Positions 31,848 through 40,683 of a stretch of DNA of 41,092 nt are shown in pieces. The notes under the pieces are model-generated. The model had not been told where the DNA came from and searched no databases. It was given only the letters and a program-made list of their open reading frames with translations. Made by a program: the position numbers and the translations under genes. Position 1 is the stretch's first letter. Each line of letters opens with the position of its first letter. Source of the stretch: Chloroflexi bacterium 54-19 (GTDB taxonomy: Bacteria > Chloroflexota > Chloroflexia > Chloroheliales > Chloroheliaceae); contig MKTJ01000013.1 of assembly GCA_001898225.1 (NCBI GenBank), forward strand, positions 1 through 41,092. Direction: 5' to 3'.

Positions 31848-33326
31848 TCAGCGGTTGTTGTAATAGGTCAGGGCGTCCTGGCGGACTTCCGATTTGACCA
31901 GAGTAGTAGCCGCTGGCGATTTGGGCGTAATTTTATCAGGATGCAGCCGGATATTGATTTCAGTATAGGCCGTAAAAAGGTAAAAGAGCCCTATCAACAT
32001 AAAGCTAAGCTGCCACCGGAGCCGGTTTTGGGGCGTAAGGGTGGGTGGAGTGACCGGCAAATTTTGGTTCAAATCGGGTTGGGACACCGGCGGCGCGGGC
32101 GAGTACCCCGGCATCGAGTAGCCCTGGTTATAGGGTGGCACCACGCCCTGGGGCGTCATGTAAGGCGAATTTACCGGAGAAGTTCCCTGACCCGGTGGTT
32201 CAGGCTGGGCCGGTGCCCCGAACGACCCGGAAGGGTAATTTCCATAGCCGTTAGCCCCGATTTGAGGCAGATTTGGGTAAATGTCCGAACGTTCGTATCC
32301 GTATCTACCGTATGTATAACGACCGTTAGGGCTGTAAAATTGGCCGGTTGGCGCGGTTCCAACGGCCTCCGGGGGCAGAATTGCGCGGGCAATTCCGAGA
32401 TAACCCAGCACCAGTTCGGGCCGCCGTTTTGCCATGCGTTTGGTAATGCCTCGCACAAAGAGCAGAAAAATCCCGGCCCCTATCAAACTTATCGGGATGG
32501 TTGCCAGGAGTGAAGCCAGGTCTATCGAACCTTCCCCGGCGACCACCTGCTGCCCGCTATCCTTGGATGTTTGGTTGAGCCAGTCGAGAATCCAGGGTGA
32601 AAACCCGCCCAGCAGGTTAAAACCGATGTGCATGGCGATGCTGCTCCAGATTGAGCCGGTCACAAGCACCAGGTAGGCCAGGGCCATGCCAAGCAAAAAG
32701 GTATAGGCGAACCGGAAAGGATACAGGTGGAACAGGCCGAAAAGCAGCCCCACGAAAAAGATGGTCTTCCAGAAACTGAAGTGGCGGTAGCCGCCCAGCA
32801 CAAACCCTCGGTTCAGGGCTTCCTCGCAGACCGGACCTATAATCACCACCGCCAGGAAAAAGAGCAACCGTCCCGGTAAATCGGTCGGGTTCGGGAACAA
32901 CTGGTCCGTCGGGAACGGCCCGAAGATTTGCATTATCCATTCGTTGAGAGCGGTCGGAAAGCGGACCGCGAACTGCCCCACGAAACCGGCAACCAGGCAT
33001 AAAAAGATGGTTAAGAGGTCCACCCGCCGCAGGCTGAAAGTCTGTTTGAAGTTGTAGCGGCCCATCACGCAAAAGAACACCGCTACCAGGGCCAGGGCTA
33101 TTTCTCCCGAAGCCGAGGTCAGGAAAAAGCTCCAGTTATTTAACTGGGCCACGGTGCTGAGAGTTAGAAAAGCAAAGACCCCTACGAAGAAACAGAGGTT
33201 GGCGACCGCCGGGGTCGGAAGGCGGGCCGGTTCGGTCGCTGCCGGGGCCGTAGCCGGGGCGTTACCGGGAACGGGCTGGTAAGAAAAAGAGGGCTGGTTT
33301 GGGCCGGGTGGCGGGTTAAAGCTCAT
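31848..33326 (-). CDS. CPBP-family intramembrane metalloprotease (CAAX protease/Abi type)
   Basis: CPBP proteases are glutamate-type membrane proteins related to Rce1. The motifs are all present: Glu168-Glu169 and Arg173 (PVCEEALNRGF), Phe/His200 (LFGLFHLYP) and His233/Asn237 (AMHIGFNLLGG). About eight membrane helices lie between residues 40 and 315. The first 40 residues are Pro/Ala-rich. Unusually, about 110 residues after the protease core (about 325-440) are low-complexity, rich in Pro, Gly, Tyr, Ser and Asn, and are followed by one more membrane helix (about 445-465) and a basic tail. It starts with ATG at 33326 behind AAGGGGAC, inside the last codons of the MBL-fold gene, so both are cotranscribed. 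The substrate is unknown. Confidence 0.87.
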   Translation of the reverse strand: MSFNPPPGPNQPSFSYQPVPGNAPATAPAATEPARLPTPAVANLCFFVGVFAFLTLSTVAQLNNWSFFLTSASGEIALALVAVFFCVMGRYNFKQTFSLRRVDLLTIFLCLVAGFVGQFAVRFPTALNEWIMQIFGPFPTDQLFPNPTDLPGRLLFFLAVVIIGPVCEEALNRGFVLGGYRHFSFWKTIFFVGLLFGLFHLYPFRFAYTFLLGMALAYLVLVTGSIWSSIAMHIGFNLLGGFSPWILDWLNQTSKDSGQQVVAGEGSIDLASLLATIPISLIGAGIFLLFVRGITKRMAKRRPELVLGYLGIARAILPPEAVGTAPTGQFYSPNGRYTYGRYGYERSDIYPNLPQIGANGYGNYPSGSFGAPAQPEPPGQGTSPVNSPYMTPQGVVPPYNQGYSMPGYSPAPPVSQPDLNQNLPVTPPTLTPQNRLRWQLSFMLIGLFYLFTAYTEINIRLHPDKITPKSPAATTLVKSEVRQDALTYYNNR

Positions 33327-34362
33327 ATTTGTCCCCTTCTACCGGCACCTTGCAGTTGACGCCGCTTCTCCGGGTGATAAGCGTCGCCAGGTCGTTGGCG
33401 AGGCCAGGGTTGGTAAAGTAGGCGCTGTCCAGGTGGGTAATATAACACTGCCGCACCTTTGAGCCTGTTAGAAGGTCAATCAGGCCATAGCCGGTCAGGT
33501 GGCGGTGGCCCCACATGTTGAGCAAAGTGACATTGGCGACCAGGATGTCTACCTGGCTGTAAATCTCCTTCAAATCCTCGCGCACCTCGACAATCTGGGC
33601 GACATTGTGGAGTTCGCCAAAGCGGTTGGCGCTGCTGACCTCCTGAATCTGACCATCGGTATCGCGGTAGGCCCGGACGTAGTTAGTATCACTGGTATAC
33701 CCGATTTTAAGACCCTGGTATTCGAGTACATAGCCGTAATTCTCGCCGCCGTGATAGGCTGTATGAGGCGTCAGGGTCACCTCACCCAGGGCGACAGGCT
33801 GGTTATTGCGCAGGGATAGAGTCGAAGCGGGACCGCCCCGGTAAGGGCCGGTCGTGGTGCCCTGCCCCTGGTGAAACGGACTGATATAGTTGTGTTCGAA
33901 AATCTCGCCGGGCGCCAGTACGTAGCCGCGCCGCTGGCTCATCATGCGGCACATCGCCTCAATCATGGTGTTGGCTTCGGTGTAATGGTCGGTGTGGGCG
34001 TGCGATACAAAGACGGCGTCCAGGGCGGTTGGGTCGAGATTAAAGCGGTTAGCCTGGAGAATTGCGCCGGGTCCGGGGTCGGTATGCAGGGCGAAACCGG
34101 GCAGGTTTATCATAAAGCCGCCGGTCCGGGCCGACTGGGTCAGCATGCAGCGGGGTGAGCCGCCCGTACCGAGAAAGCAAATCCAGGGGTTGGGGTCGCG
34201 GGGCTGGCGCGGTTCGCCCGAAAACCACTTGCGGGCGTCAGTCTGGACCGTTTCGAGGGCTACCCGGCGCAGGCGTTCGTCCAGGGCGTCAAGGTCTTCC
34301 GGCAGGTCATATTGTTCGTTCACTTCACGTCTTCTTCCCATTTTCCTTAGTCTGAACCTCAT
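33316..34362 (-). CDS. MBL-fold metallohydrolase
   Basis: A metallo-beta-lactamase-fold protein of up to 348 residues with the zinc motif HAHTDH in 'DAVFVSHAHTDHYTEAN', Asp in 'IGYTSDTNYV' and a C-terminal histidine in 'CYITHLDS'. 'ICFLGTGGSPRCMLTQSARTGG' at the start of the domain resembles the RNase Z/phosphodiesterase side of the superfamily. The first 60 residues are a charged helical extension with many arginines. The ATG at 34362 lacks a ribosome site; an ATG at 34341 just after AAGGA is the alternative start. The 11-base overlap with the CPBP gene implies coupled translation. Substrate unknown; a phosphodiester or ester is possible. Confidence 0.85.
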   Translation of the reverse strand: MRFRLRKMGRRREVNEQYDLPEDLDALDERLRRVALETVQTDARKWFSGEPRQPRDPNPWICFLGTGGSPRCMLTQSARTGGFMINLPGFALHTDPGPGAILQANRFNLDPTALDAVFVSHAHTDHYTEANTMIEAMCRMMSQRRGYVLAPGEIFEHNYISPFHQGQGTTTGPYRGGPASTLSLRNNQPVALGEVTLTPHTAYHGGENYGYVLEYQGLKIGYTSDTNYVRAYRDTDGQIQEVSSANRFGELHNVAQIVEVREDLKEIYSQVDILVANVTLLNMWGHRHLTGYGLIDLLTGSKVRQCYITHLDSAYFTNPGLANDLATLITRRSGVNCKVPVEGDKYEL

Positions 34363-34392
34363 TGTAGCATAACGAAACTAGCTATAGCCAGT

Positions 34393-34506
34393 TCGTTGAA
34401 CGAGACAGCGTTGAACGTTGAACGAGAAAAGTGTTTAGTTTTCAGTTTTTAGTATCCTTGTCATTCCGAGCGCAGCGACACCCTTTAGGCGTCTCCGGTC
34501 CGTTGG
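34393..34506. repeat. Composite repeat island: 25-bp repeat, heptamer array E, REP-like element
   Basis: Three repeat types lie side by side: the CGTTGAACG-type 25-bp repeat (34393-34417) plus an extra half copy, three heptamers TTTAGTT, TTCAGTT, TTTAGTA (34434-34454), and a decayed REP-like unit TGTCATTCCGAGCGCAGCGA (34459-34478) with the tail CTCCGGTCCGTTGGAC (34491-34506). The rest of the 34363-34812 gap holds no gene, only the uppP promoter. Confidence 0.7.
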
Positions 34507-34687
34507 ACAATATCACGGTCTTACCTTTTTGAACCTGCGATTGCCAGCCACGAACATATCCCTCGTAATTACTTTCAATAGAGTTAGAAACAATAGCGGG
34601 TAGAAACAAAAAATCGTATTGAATCAATGCGATGGCAGGGGGTGTTATTGCAATTCAGGCTCACTTTAACGTTTTTTTAAGGTCAGG

Positions 34688-34716
34688 TTGTCTTAGGTTA
34701 AACATGATGATAAAAT
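34688..34716 (+). promoter_or_regulatory. Candidate sigma-70 promoter of uppP
   Basis: TTGTCT (34688-34693) and TAAAAT (34711-34716) are separated by 17 bp. The start site near 34723 gives a leader of about 90 bases. Confidence 0.5.
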
Positions 34717-34812
34717 CAGCCGGACTTCGAAATATTATCCATAATCAGGGTTAAATATCGGCAATCTCAGTTAGCATATCGGCTTTTAAGCGGTTTTGAA
34801 AGGATAAGTTTT

Positions 34813-35721
34813 TTGGATTACCTTGAGGCAATCTTGCTCGGCATTATTCAGGGCGCGACCGAATTTTTGCCGGTCAGCAGCAGCGGCCACCTGCTCCTTA
34901 CCCAGCGCCTTTTCAACATGGACGACAAAACCTTCGGGCTGACCTTCGATGTCGCCCTGCACATGGGCACCCTTGTCGCCCTGCTCTTCTTTTTCCGCAA
35001 CGACCTTATCGCTTTACCCCGCACCCTGAGTGCGTCTCTGGCCGGGCGCAAAGCCTCTAACGAGCCGACCCTGGTCGCCAGCGGCCACCCCGGCCTGTTA
35101 CCCGACGAGGCCGTTTCGGCTAAGGGCGAAACCCCGGAGCAGGCGGGGGTCTTTACGGCCCGGTTGATTGGCCTGCTCATCACGGCCTGTATCCCGGCGG
35201 TAATCGTGGGTGCTACCCTGAGCGACTTTATCGAGGAAAACGTGCGCGAACCCCTGGTAGTTGCTTTAATGCTGGCCGTCTTTGGCATCATAATGCTGGT
35301 GGCCGATAGACTTTCGCCCAAAAACCGGCAAATGGCCGAACTGACTTACCCCCAGGCCTTCCTTATCGGCCTCGGTCAGGCCCTGGCGCTGGTGCCGGGA
35401 GTATCGCGGGCCGGGATAACCATGACAATTGGGCTTTCTCTGGGCCTTAAACGGGACCAGGCCGCCCGCTTCTCCTTCTTGATGGCAATCCCGATTATCG
35501 CGGGGGCCGGGGCCAAGCAAAGTTTAACCCTGTTCAAGGAGCAGATTACCGGCACCCAGCTAAGTTTGATGTTGGTCGGCGTGGTCGTGGCGGCGGTCGC
35601 GGGTTACGTGGCCCTGCGCTTCCTCATCCAGTTCCTGAACAACTTCAGCCTGGCTGCGTTCGCCTATTACCGGGTCGCCCTGGCAGTCGTGGTGGTGCTG
35701 GTCTTCACCTTCGTAAAATAA
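34813..35721 (+). CDS. uppP: Undecaprenyl-diphosphate phosphatase UppP (BacA)
   Basis: UppP dephosphorylates undecaprenyl diphosphate at the outer face of the cell membrane so that the lipid carrier can be reused for wall polymers; overproduction gives bacitracin resistance. The 302-residue protein has both catalytic signatures, 'GIIQGATEFLPVSSSGHL' near the N-terminus and 'LALVPGVSRAGITMTIGL' in the second half, and about eight membrane helices. A loop of about 40 residues between them (about 80-115, 'SLAGRKASNEPTLVASGHPG') is longer than in typical members. The start is TTG at 34813 with AAGGA eight bases upstream. It ends four bases from the convergent HD-domain gene. Confidence 0.95.
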   Translation: MDYLEAILLGIIQGATEFLPVSSSGHLLLTQRLFNMDDKTFGLTFDVALHMGTLVALLFFFRNDLIALPRTLSASLAGRKASNEPTLVASGHPGLLPDEAVSAKGETPEQAGVFTARLIGLLITACIPAVIVGATLSDFIEENVREPLVVALMLAVFGIIMLVADRLSPKNRQMAELTYPQAFLIGLGQALALVPGVSRAGITMTIGLSLGLKRDQAARFSFLMAIPIIAGAGAKQSLTLFKEQITGTQLSLMLVGVVVAAVAGYVALRFLIQFLNNFSLAAFAYYRVALAVVVVLVFTFVK

Positions 35722-35725
35722 AGTT

Positions 35726-36364
35726 TTACTCGTATTCTTTCATCTTTTCTTCCATCCGGGCCTTAAACCACCCGGCCAACTCGCCGTAGCGGGGATTTTC
35801 CGCCAGCTTGTCGGTTAGAAGGAAGATTTTCTCGCGGGTCTCTTTTATCTGTTTGAGTTGTTTCTCGCGTTTGCAACTGTCCAGTGTTGAAAGGTTGTGG
35901 AGCCGGTCGGCCAGCTTGACCAGTTGGGCCTCCGGCAGACCGTTCACCAGGCGTGGGATATACTGCTCCTTGGCCAGACCATTCTCTTTGGTCAACTGCT
36001 TGACGATTGCGCAAATCCGGCTCCCGAAGATATATTCCAGGTCCGGCCATGTCAAAATAAAGCTATCCTCCATCACATCATGGAGCAGGGCCGCTATAAT
36101 GACCTCGTGGTCGGTAACGCCCTGGTCGAGCAGAATCAGGGCGGCCTCTTTGGGATGTTCGAAGTAGCGCCCGCCGCCCTCGCGGTTCTGGCCCCGGTGT
36201 CCGTACTTCGAAAAGCGGTAGGCCATCATAATAAGCCGCACCTGCGAGGGAATGAAATACCGGTTGAGCTTCTCCTCGAATTCGGCCCGGCCTATCACCG
36301 GTTTAGCTTCCAACTTTGCGCCCTGTTTTTCTCCACTCAGCATGTTGTCTGTCTTTGCCTCCAT
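35726..36364 (-). CDS. SpoT/Mesh1-type HD-domain phosphohydrolase, stand-alone
   Basis: The 212-residue protein consists of the HD domain found at the N-terminus of RelA/SpoT, without synthetase, TGS or ACT domains. Metal and catalytic residues are His70 (YFEHPKEAA), His95-Asp96 with Glu99-Asp100 (LLHDVMEDS) and Asp153 (KLADRLHNLSTL). By family it would hydrolyse (p)ppGpp or a related nucleotide, as small alarmone hydrolases and Mesh1 do; the substrate is not proven. The ATG at 36364 follows GGAGGAGG. An extended -10 promoter (TG-G-CATAAT, 36418-36426) lies upstream. Confidence 0.85.
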   Translation of the reverse strand: MEAKTDNMLSGEKQGAKLEAKPVIGRAEFEEKLNRYFIPSQVRLIMMAYRFSKYGHRGQNREGGGRYFEHPKEAALILLDQGVTDHEVIIAALLHDVMEDSFILTWPDLEYIFGSRICAIVKQLTKENGLAKEQYIPRLVNGLPEAQLVKLADRLHNLSTLDSCKREKQLKQIKETREKIFLLTDKLAENPRYGELAGWFKARMEEKMKEYE

Positions 36365-36417
36365 AGTTTGCCTCCTCCGATTTGCCAGGCTAGTTTCTCC
36401 GAAAAGGTAGTGACAAT

Positions 36418-36426
36418 ATTATGCCA
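36418..36426 (-). promoter_or_regulatory. Extended -10 promoter of the HD-domain gene
   Basis: On the minus strand TG-G-CATAAT, with CATAAT at 36418-36423, about 55 bases before the start codon. No clear -35 box. Confidence 0.4.
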
Positions 36427-36575
36427 TAACCAATCAACCTGCCTGGCATTGTAATCCTAAATAGATTTAGTTTATTTCTTTAAAAAATGAAGTTTGGAGA
36501 TGGGGCGAAAGGTTGAAACCTCTGGCCTTTTGTTGCGTATTAACCATATCAACGGCTGTGTGAATAGGGAAGCGG

Positions 36576-36604
36576 TTGAGTTAGCTGGCAATAACTCGTA
36601 TAAT
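36576..36604 (+). promoter_or_regulatory. Strong sigma-70 promoter of the phosphatase-kinase-VWA cluster
   Basis: TTGAGT (36576-36581) and a perfect TATAAT (36599-36604) are separated by 17 bp. Transcription would start near 36611, some 50 bases before the first ATG. Confidence 0.6.
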
Positions 36605-36660
36605 CAGATAAGCGGGACTGAATTGGAACGGATAAGCAATCAGAAAGCCATATATCAGTT

Positions 36661-38271
36661 ATGACACAATATTGCCCAAACTGCAATCACGAGTTTGCCC
36701 CTGATGACCAGAATTGCGCCAATTGCGGGCGACCTCGCCCGCCGGTTATCCAGAAGAAATACGCCCAGATTCTAAACCAACCCGACCCCGACCCGGCCCA
36801 CGACGATGAAGAAACGGAAATAACTCAGCCCTACACGGTCTTGCCGCCTGGCCTGCGTGAGGCCGCGCCTGCGGTTGCACCTGTCGCCTCAACTGCCCCC
36901 GCGTCTTCCCCGGCCCCGGTGGTCAACCCGGCCACGCCGGTTAAAAAGGATAGCGGGTTTAACTGGGCGCTGCCGACCGAAAGCGAGCTGACCGGGACGG
37001 CTGTCGAGGTCGCCTCTTCCGAAAGCCAACCGGAAGAAAAGGCCGAGCCGGAACTGCCTTCTTTCTGGACCTGTCCCCACTGTGTCTCGCTCAACCCTAC
37101 TTCGGCGGATTATTGCGAGAACTGTGGCGGTATCCGTCCGACAGCCACCCCTGAAAACCGGGTGGCGGCGGTAGACCCGAAAGCCCCGGCCAAACCGTTA
37201 TCGGTGCCGCCGCCTTCCGCTTCTCCCGAGGTAACCAACCCGGTCCAGCAAGGCCCCGACACCGCCAGGATACCGACCGAAATAATGGCCGCTCTCGCGA
37301 ACGAACACCGCGCGCCCAAAGTGAACCTGAACGTGGTCAGCAGCAGCCTGAGCGATGTAGGGGTATCCCGCAAGGGCGCTACCAACGAGGATAGTTTCTT
37401 CCTGGTGGAGTTAAACCGCTGTTTCGAAAGCAAGCCCGAATTTTTCGGCTTTTACATGGTGGCCGACGGTATGGGCGGACAGGCCGCCGGGGAAGTTGCC
37501 AGCCGGACCGCTATTCAGACGGTCGGGCCAAAGATTATGGCCGAACTGGCCGGGCCCTGGTTGAGCGGGAAGAATTTTGAAGTGGCCCAGGTTGCCGATA
37601 TCCTGGAGGAAGTGATTAGCGCGGCCCATACCCGCCTGTTCGAATACAATCACGAGGAACAGATTGACTCCGGCACGACCATCACGGCCTGTTGCGTGAT
37701 AGGTAACCAGGCCGTCTTTGCCAATGTCGGGGACAGCCGGACCTATCTTTTCCGGCCCGTCAAATCATCCAAAGGTAAAGGCGATATTACCGACCCGGTC
37801 CTGCCCATAATCCCTAAGGAACTGCTGGAGACACCGCCGGGCGACCGGGCGACGCGCAAGTTGAACGACCAGACCGATAAATTGAACCCGGAAACGGTCA
37901 AACAGCCAGAAGAACCGAAGATGATTGTCGAACGGGTCACGCGGGACCAGTCGCTGGTGCAGCACCTGGTCGAACAGGGCGAACTGACCCTGGACGAGGT
38001 TTACGACGATCCCCGGCGCAACGTTATCCTGTTTGCCCTGGGCGCACCTGATGAAACGGTCCCGGTGGATACCTACCAGCGTACCCTGGAACCGGGCGAC
38101 CTGGTATTGCTTTGTTCCGATGGTCTGTGGGAAATGGTCCGCGACCCTGCTATCGCCAATATCCTGCTGGCCCAGCCCGACCTGAACCTGGCTGCCCAGG
38201 CCCTGGTCAACCAGGCCAACGAAAACGGCGGGGCGGACAACGTTACGGTCATCCTGGTGAAAGCGGTTTAG
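36661..38271 (+). CDS. PP2C-type Ser/Thr phosphatase with two N-terminal zinc ribbons
   Basis: This metal-dependent phosphatase (PPM family) would remove phosphates placed by the kinase encoded next door. Residues 5-22 form a zinc ribbon (C5, C8, C19, C22), and 138-155 a second, RanBP2-like one (C138, C141, C152, C155, in WTCPHC...YCENCGG). Between them lies a flexible Ala/Pro/Glu-rich linker. The PP2C domain (about 225-536) has 'GATNEDSFFLVEL', 'YMVADGMGGQAAGEVAS' with metal-binding Asp269, 'ANVGDSRTYLF', 'VLLCSDGLWEMV' and 'GGADNVTVILV'. A charged insert of about 50 residues follows VGDSRTYLF. No membrane segment is present. It is first in the cluster, behind a strong promoter. Confidence 0.93.
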   Translation: MTQYCPNCNHEFAPDDQNCANCGRPRPPVIQKKYAQILNQPDPDPAHDDEETEITQPYTVLPPGLREAAPAVAPVASTAPASSPAPVVNPATPVKKDSGFNWALPTESELTGTAVEVASSESQPEEKAEPELPSFWTCPHCVSLNPTSADYCENCGGIRPTATPENRVAAVDPKAPAKPLSVPPPSASPEVTNPVQQGPDTARIPTEIMAALANEHRAPKVNLNVVSSSLSDVGVSRKGATNEDSFFLVELNRCFESKPEFFGFYMVADGMGGQAAGEVASRTAIQTVGPKIMAELAGPWLSGKNFEVAQVADILEEVISAAHTRLFEYNHEEQIDSGTTITACCVIGNQAVFANVGDSRTYLFRPVKSSKGKGDITDPVLPIIPKELLETPPGDRATRKLNDQTDKLNPETVKQPEEPKMIVERVTRDQSLVQHLVEQGELTLDEVYDDPRRNVILFALGAPDETVPVDTYQRTLEPGDLVLLCSDGLWEMVRDPAIANILLAQPDLNLAAQALVNQANENGGADNVTVILVKAV

Positions 38272-38405
38272 CCGGGGCAATCCCTGGGTTATTTATCGGC
38301 CCGGCGAACACGGACAACGTTACGGCTTTTAGTGAGTGTAAGTGTAAGAGTAAGTTGAACCTGACCATTATATGCTGCCCTCCAGGGGCAAAAGAGGCTT
38401 GATCA
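38272..38405 (+). other. Spacer between phosphatase and kinase genes
   Basis: It repeats exactly 15 bases from the end of the phosphatase gene (CGGACAACGTTACGG at 38234-38248 and 38311-38325) and contains a short hexamer run GTAAGT-GTAAGA-GTAAGT near 38340-38355. No terminator is seen, so read-through into the kinase gene is likely. Confidence 0.4.
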
Positions 38406-40664
38406 ATGAAGTGTCCTGTATGTGGCGCATCCATAAAACCGACAGACGAATTTTGCGATAACTGCGGCGCGGTCCTGGCTGGGGCTACCGCGGCGGCGGT
38501 CAGCAGCCGGATGAAAGCGGTATCGGGCAGTTTGCCGGTAGCGAGTTCCGGCCCTATGGCCGCAGCGGCAGCCTCGAAAAGCAAGGTCTGTTTGAATTGT
38601 GGCACCTCTAACCCGCCTTCCGAAGATTTCTGCCTTAACTGTGGGGCCGACCTGAACCAGATAGTGGTCCCGGCTCCGCCTTCCAACGCTCTTGGCTCCG
38701 GGCCGGTCTCCGGTAGTTCGGCTCTCGCCCCGGTGAAATGTCCCCAGTGCGGCAACCTGATTGCCGCCAATGATAAATTCTGCCGTAAGTGCGGTTATTC
38801 GACCACGAACCTTTCCTTGAGCGGGCGCACCACGGCAGGCGGTATCGAAGCCCCTGCCCTGGAACAGGCCCTGAAAATCGGGGTCGGCACCAAGCTGGGC
38901 GACAAAGGCCGCTATAACATCACCCGCCAGATTGGCAGCGGCGGCATGGGCGCGGTCTTCCTGGCCGAAGATACTATCCTCAAACGGAAGGTGGTTATCA
39001 AAGCCCTCTTGCAGTCCGACGACCCCGACCTGGTCCAGGCCAGTATCAAAGAGCGCGAGTTTTTGGCCGCCATCAAGCACCCTAATGTCGTCCAGATTTA
39101 CGACTTTTTGCAGATTGATACCGACGGCTATATCGTCATGGAGTTCGTCAACGGCAAGACCCTGTTCGCCCTGATGGAGGACAGCGGCCAGCCTTTCGCG
39201 CCCGATGAAGCCATCCGGTACATCCTGGGTATCCTGCCCGCCTTCGCCTACATGCACCGCCTGGGCCTGGTCTACTGCGACTTCAAACCGCAAAATATCA
39301 TGCTGGAAGACCACAAGGACGGCAGCAAGGGCGTCAAGCTGATTGACCTCGGCACCGTTATCAAGTACGAAAAGAACCCCCCGGCGGTCTACGGCACCCA
39401 GGGCTTTTACGCCCCCGAAGCGGTCAAGAACCCTTCGCCCGAAACCGACCTCTACACGATTGCCCGTTCCCTGGCCTACATGGTCAGCCTGATGGACCTC
39501 GACCGACCTCAGTTCGGAATGCCGCCCGCCGAGCATTACCGTATCTTCCGGGACAACCCGGTCCTCTACCGTTTCCTGGTGAAAGCGACCAACCCGATTG
39601 CCGCCAAACGCTTCACGACCGTCGAAGCGATGGCCGACCAGTTGGAAGGGGTCTTGCGGGCTGTCGCCGGGGGTACGCCCGGCATCCCGGTTTCCAGCAA
39701 ACTCTTTGATAGTAGCGCCCTGGCGACCGGCAAGCTCGGCACCAAGGAAATGGCCGGACTCGACGACCACGATAAAGCTTACGACCTCCTTAAACAGGGC
39801 GACATCGCTTTGCGGGCTTCCCAGGCGACCCAGGCCCTCGGCTTCTACAACCAGGCGGTCGGCGTTAACCCGAACAGCGTGGACGCCCACCTGCGGTTGG
39901 CCGAGTTCTATATGGAACGCGACCAGTTCACCCAGGCCCTTGCCGAAATCACTCGCGTCCAGAAAATCGACCCGAATAACTGGAAGATTGCCTGGTATAC
40001 CGGGCGTCTCCTGGAAGGACAGGGCAATCTTCCGGCAGCGCTCGACCAGTACCGCGACCTGGTCCAGGACTTACCGGGCGAAATCCCGCCCCTCCTGGCC
40101 CTGGCCCGCGTCTATTCCAAAATGGGCAACCAGAAGGAAGCCGTCGAAATTTATAACCTGGTGGCAAAAGCCAGTCCCGACAATACCGATGCCCTCTTTG
40201 GCTCTGCCGGGGGCCTGTTGGCCCAGCAGCAGTATAAGACAGCCGCTAGCACCCTGGCCCGTGTCAGCGAAAGTAGCGCCCGCTACCTTGATGCCCAGCA
40301 GGCTATTTCGGACCTCTATCTCTACCAGAAGCCCCAGACCGATGTCGACGACCTCTACCAGGTCTCCACGGCCTTGCGAAACCTGACCATGCGGGGGGTT
40401 GAGTCCTCTCACTATTTGCTGGCGAAAGCCGATTTCTATCGCAAAGCCGCCGAACTGGCCGCTCAAAATGCCCTGCCGCCCCAGTTCAGCTTCCCTGAAC
40501 AGGACCCGGACCAGGCGGGACAGCCCAACCCGGCCCGCCGCCAACTGGCCGAGTTGGCCGAGGATAACTACGACAAGTACCTGAAACGCTTGCCCGCTCA
40601 CGACCCTGAACGGGAGAAAATAGTGCGCCAGAAGTTTAAAGTTGCGCCCTGGCGGTTGTTCTAA
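38406..40664 (+). CDS. PknG-like Ser/Thr protein kinase with three zinc ribbons and C-terminal TPRs
   Basis: The 752-residue protein has three zinc ribbons (C3/C6/C17/C20, C62/C65/C76/C79, C112/C115/C126/C129), a kinase domain (about 168-440) and about six TPR units (about 455-700). The kinase has the glycine loop GSGGMGAVFLAE (177-188), Lys199 in VVIKAL, and the activation segment end YAPEAV. The catalytic loop reads YCDFKPQN (Asp292) instead of HRDxKxxN, and the metal motif is DLG (314-316) instead of DFG. Both deviations, and the ribbon-kinase-TPR order, match mycobacterial PknG, whose N-terminal cysteines bind metal. No membrane helix is present, unlike PknA/B types. The ATG follows AAGAGG. 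It shares a transcript with the PP2C gene and the VWA gene 19 bases on, suggesting one phosphorylation circuit. Confidence 0.93.
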   Translation: MKCPVCGASIKPTDEFCDNCGAVLAGATAAAVSSRMKAVSGSLPVASSGPMAAAAASKSKVCLNCGTSNPPSEDFCLNCGADLNQIVVPAPPSNALGSGPVSGSSALAPVKCPQCGNLIAANDKFCRKCGYSTTNLSLSGRTTAGGIEAPALEQALKIGVGTKLGDKGRYNITRQIGSGGMGAVFLAEDTILKRKVVIKALLQSDDPDLVQASIKEREFLAAIKHPNVVQIYDFLQIDTDGYIVMEFVNGKTLFALMEDSGQPFAPDEAIRYILGILPAFAYMHRLGLVYCDFKPQNIMLEDHKDGSKGVKLIDLGTVIKYEKNPPAVYGTQGFYAPEAVKNPSPETDLYTIARSLAYMVSLMDLDRPQFGMPPAEHYRIFRDNPVLYRFLVKATNPIAAKRFTTVEAMADQLEGVLRAVAGGTPGIPVSSKLFDSSALATGKLGTKEMAGLDDHDKAYDLLKQGDIALRASQATQALGFYNQAVGVNPNSVDAHLRLAEFYMERDQFTQALAEITRVQKIDPNNWKIAWYTGRLLEGQGNLPAALDQYRDLVQDLPGEIPPLLALARVYSKMGNQKEAVEIYNLVAKASPDNTDALFGSAGGLLAQQQYKTAASTLARVSESSARYLDAQQAISDLYLYQKPQTDVDDLYQVSTALRNLTMRGVESSHYLLAKADFYRKAAELAAQNALPPQFSFPEQDPDQAGQPNPARRQLAELAEDNYDKYLKRLPAHDPEREKIVRQKFKVAPWRLF

Positions 40665-40683
40665 CCAATAAAGGAGTCATTCG

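Noticed and set aside
38403..39890. Long open frame (495 codons) on the minus strand
   Set aside because: It is antisense to the kinase gene, whose motifs are unmistakable; such long antisense frames arise from GC-rich codon use. Its translation shows no domain.
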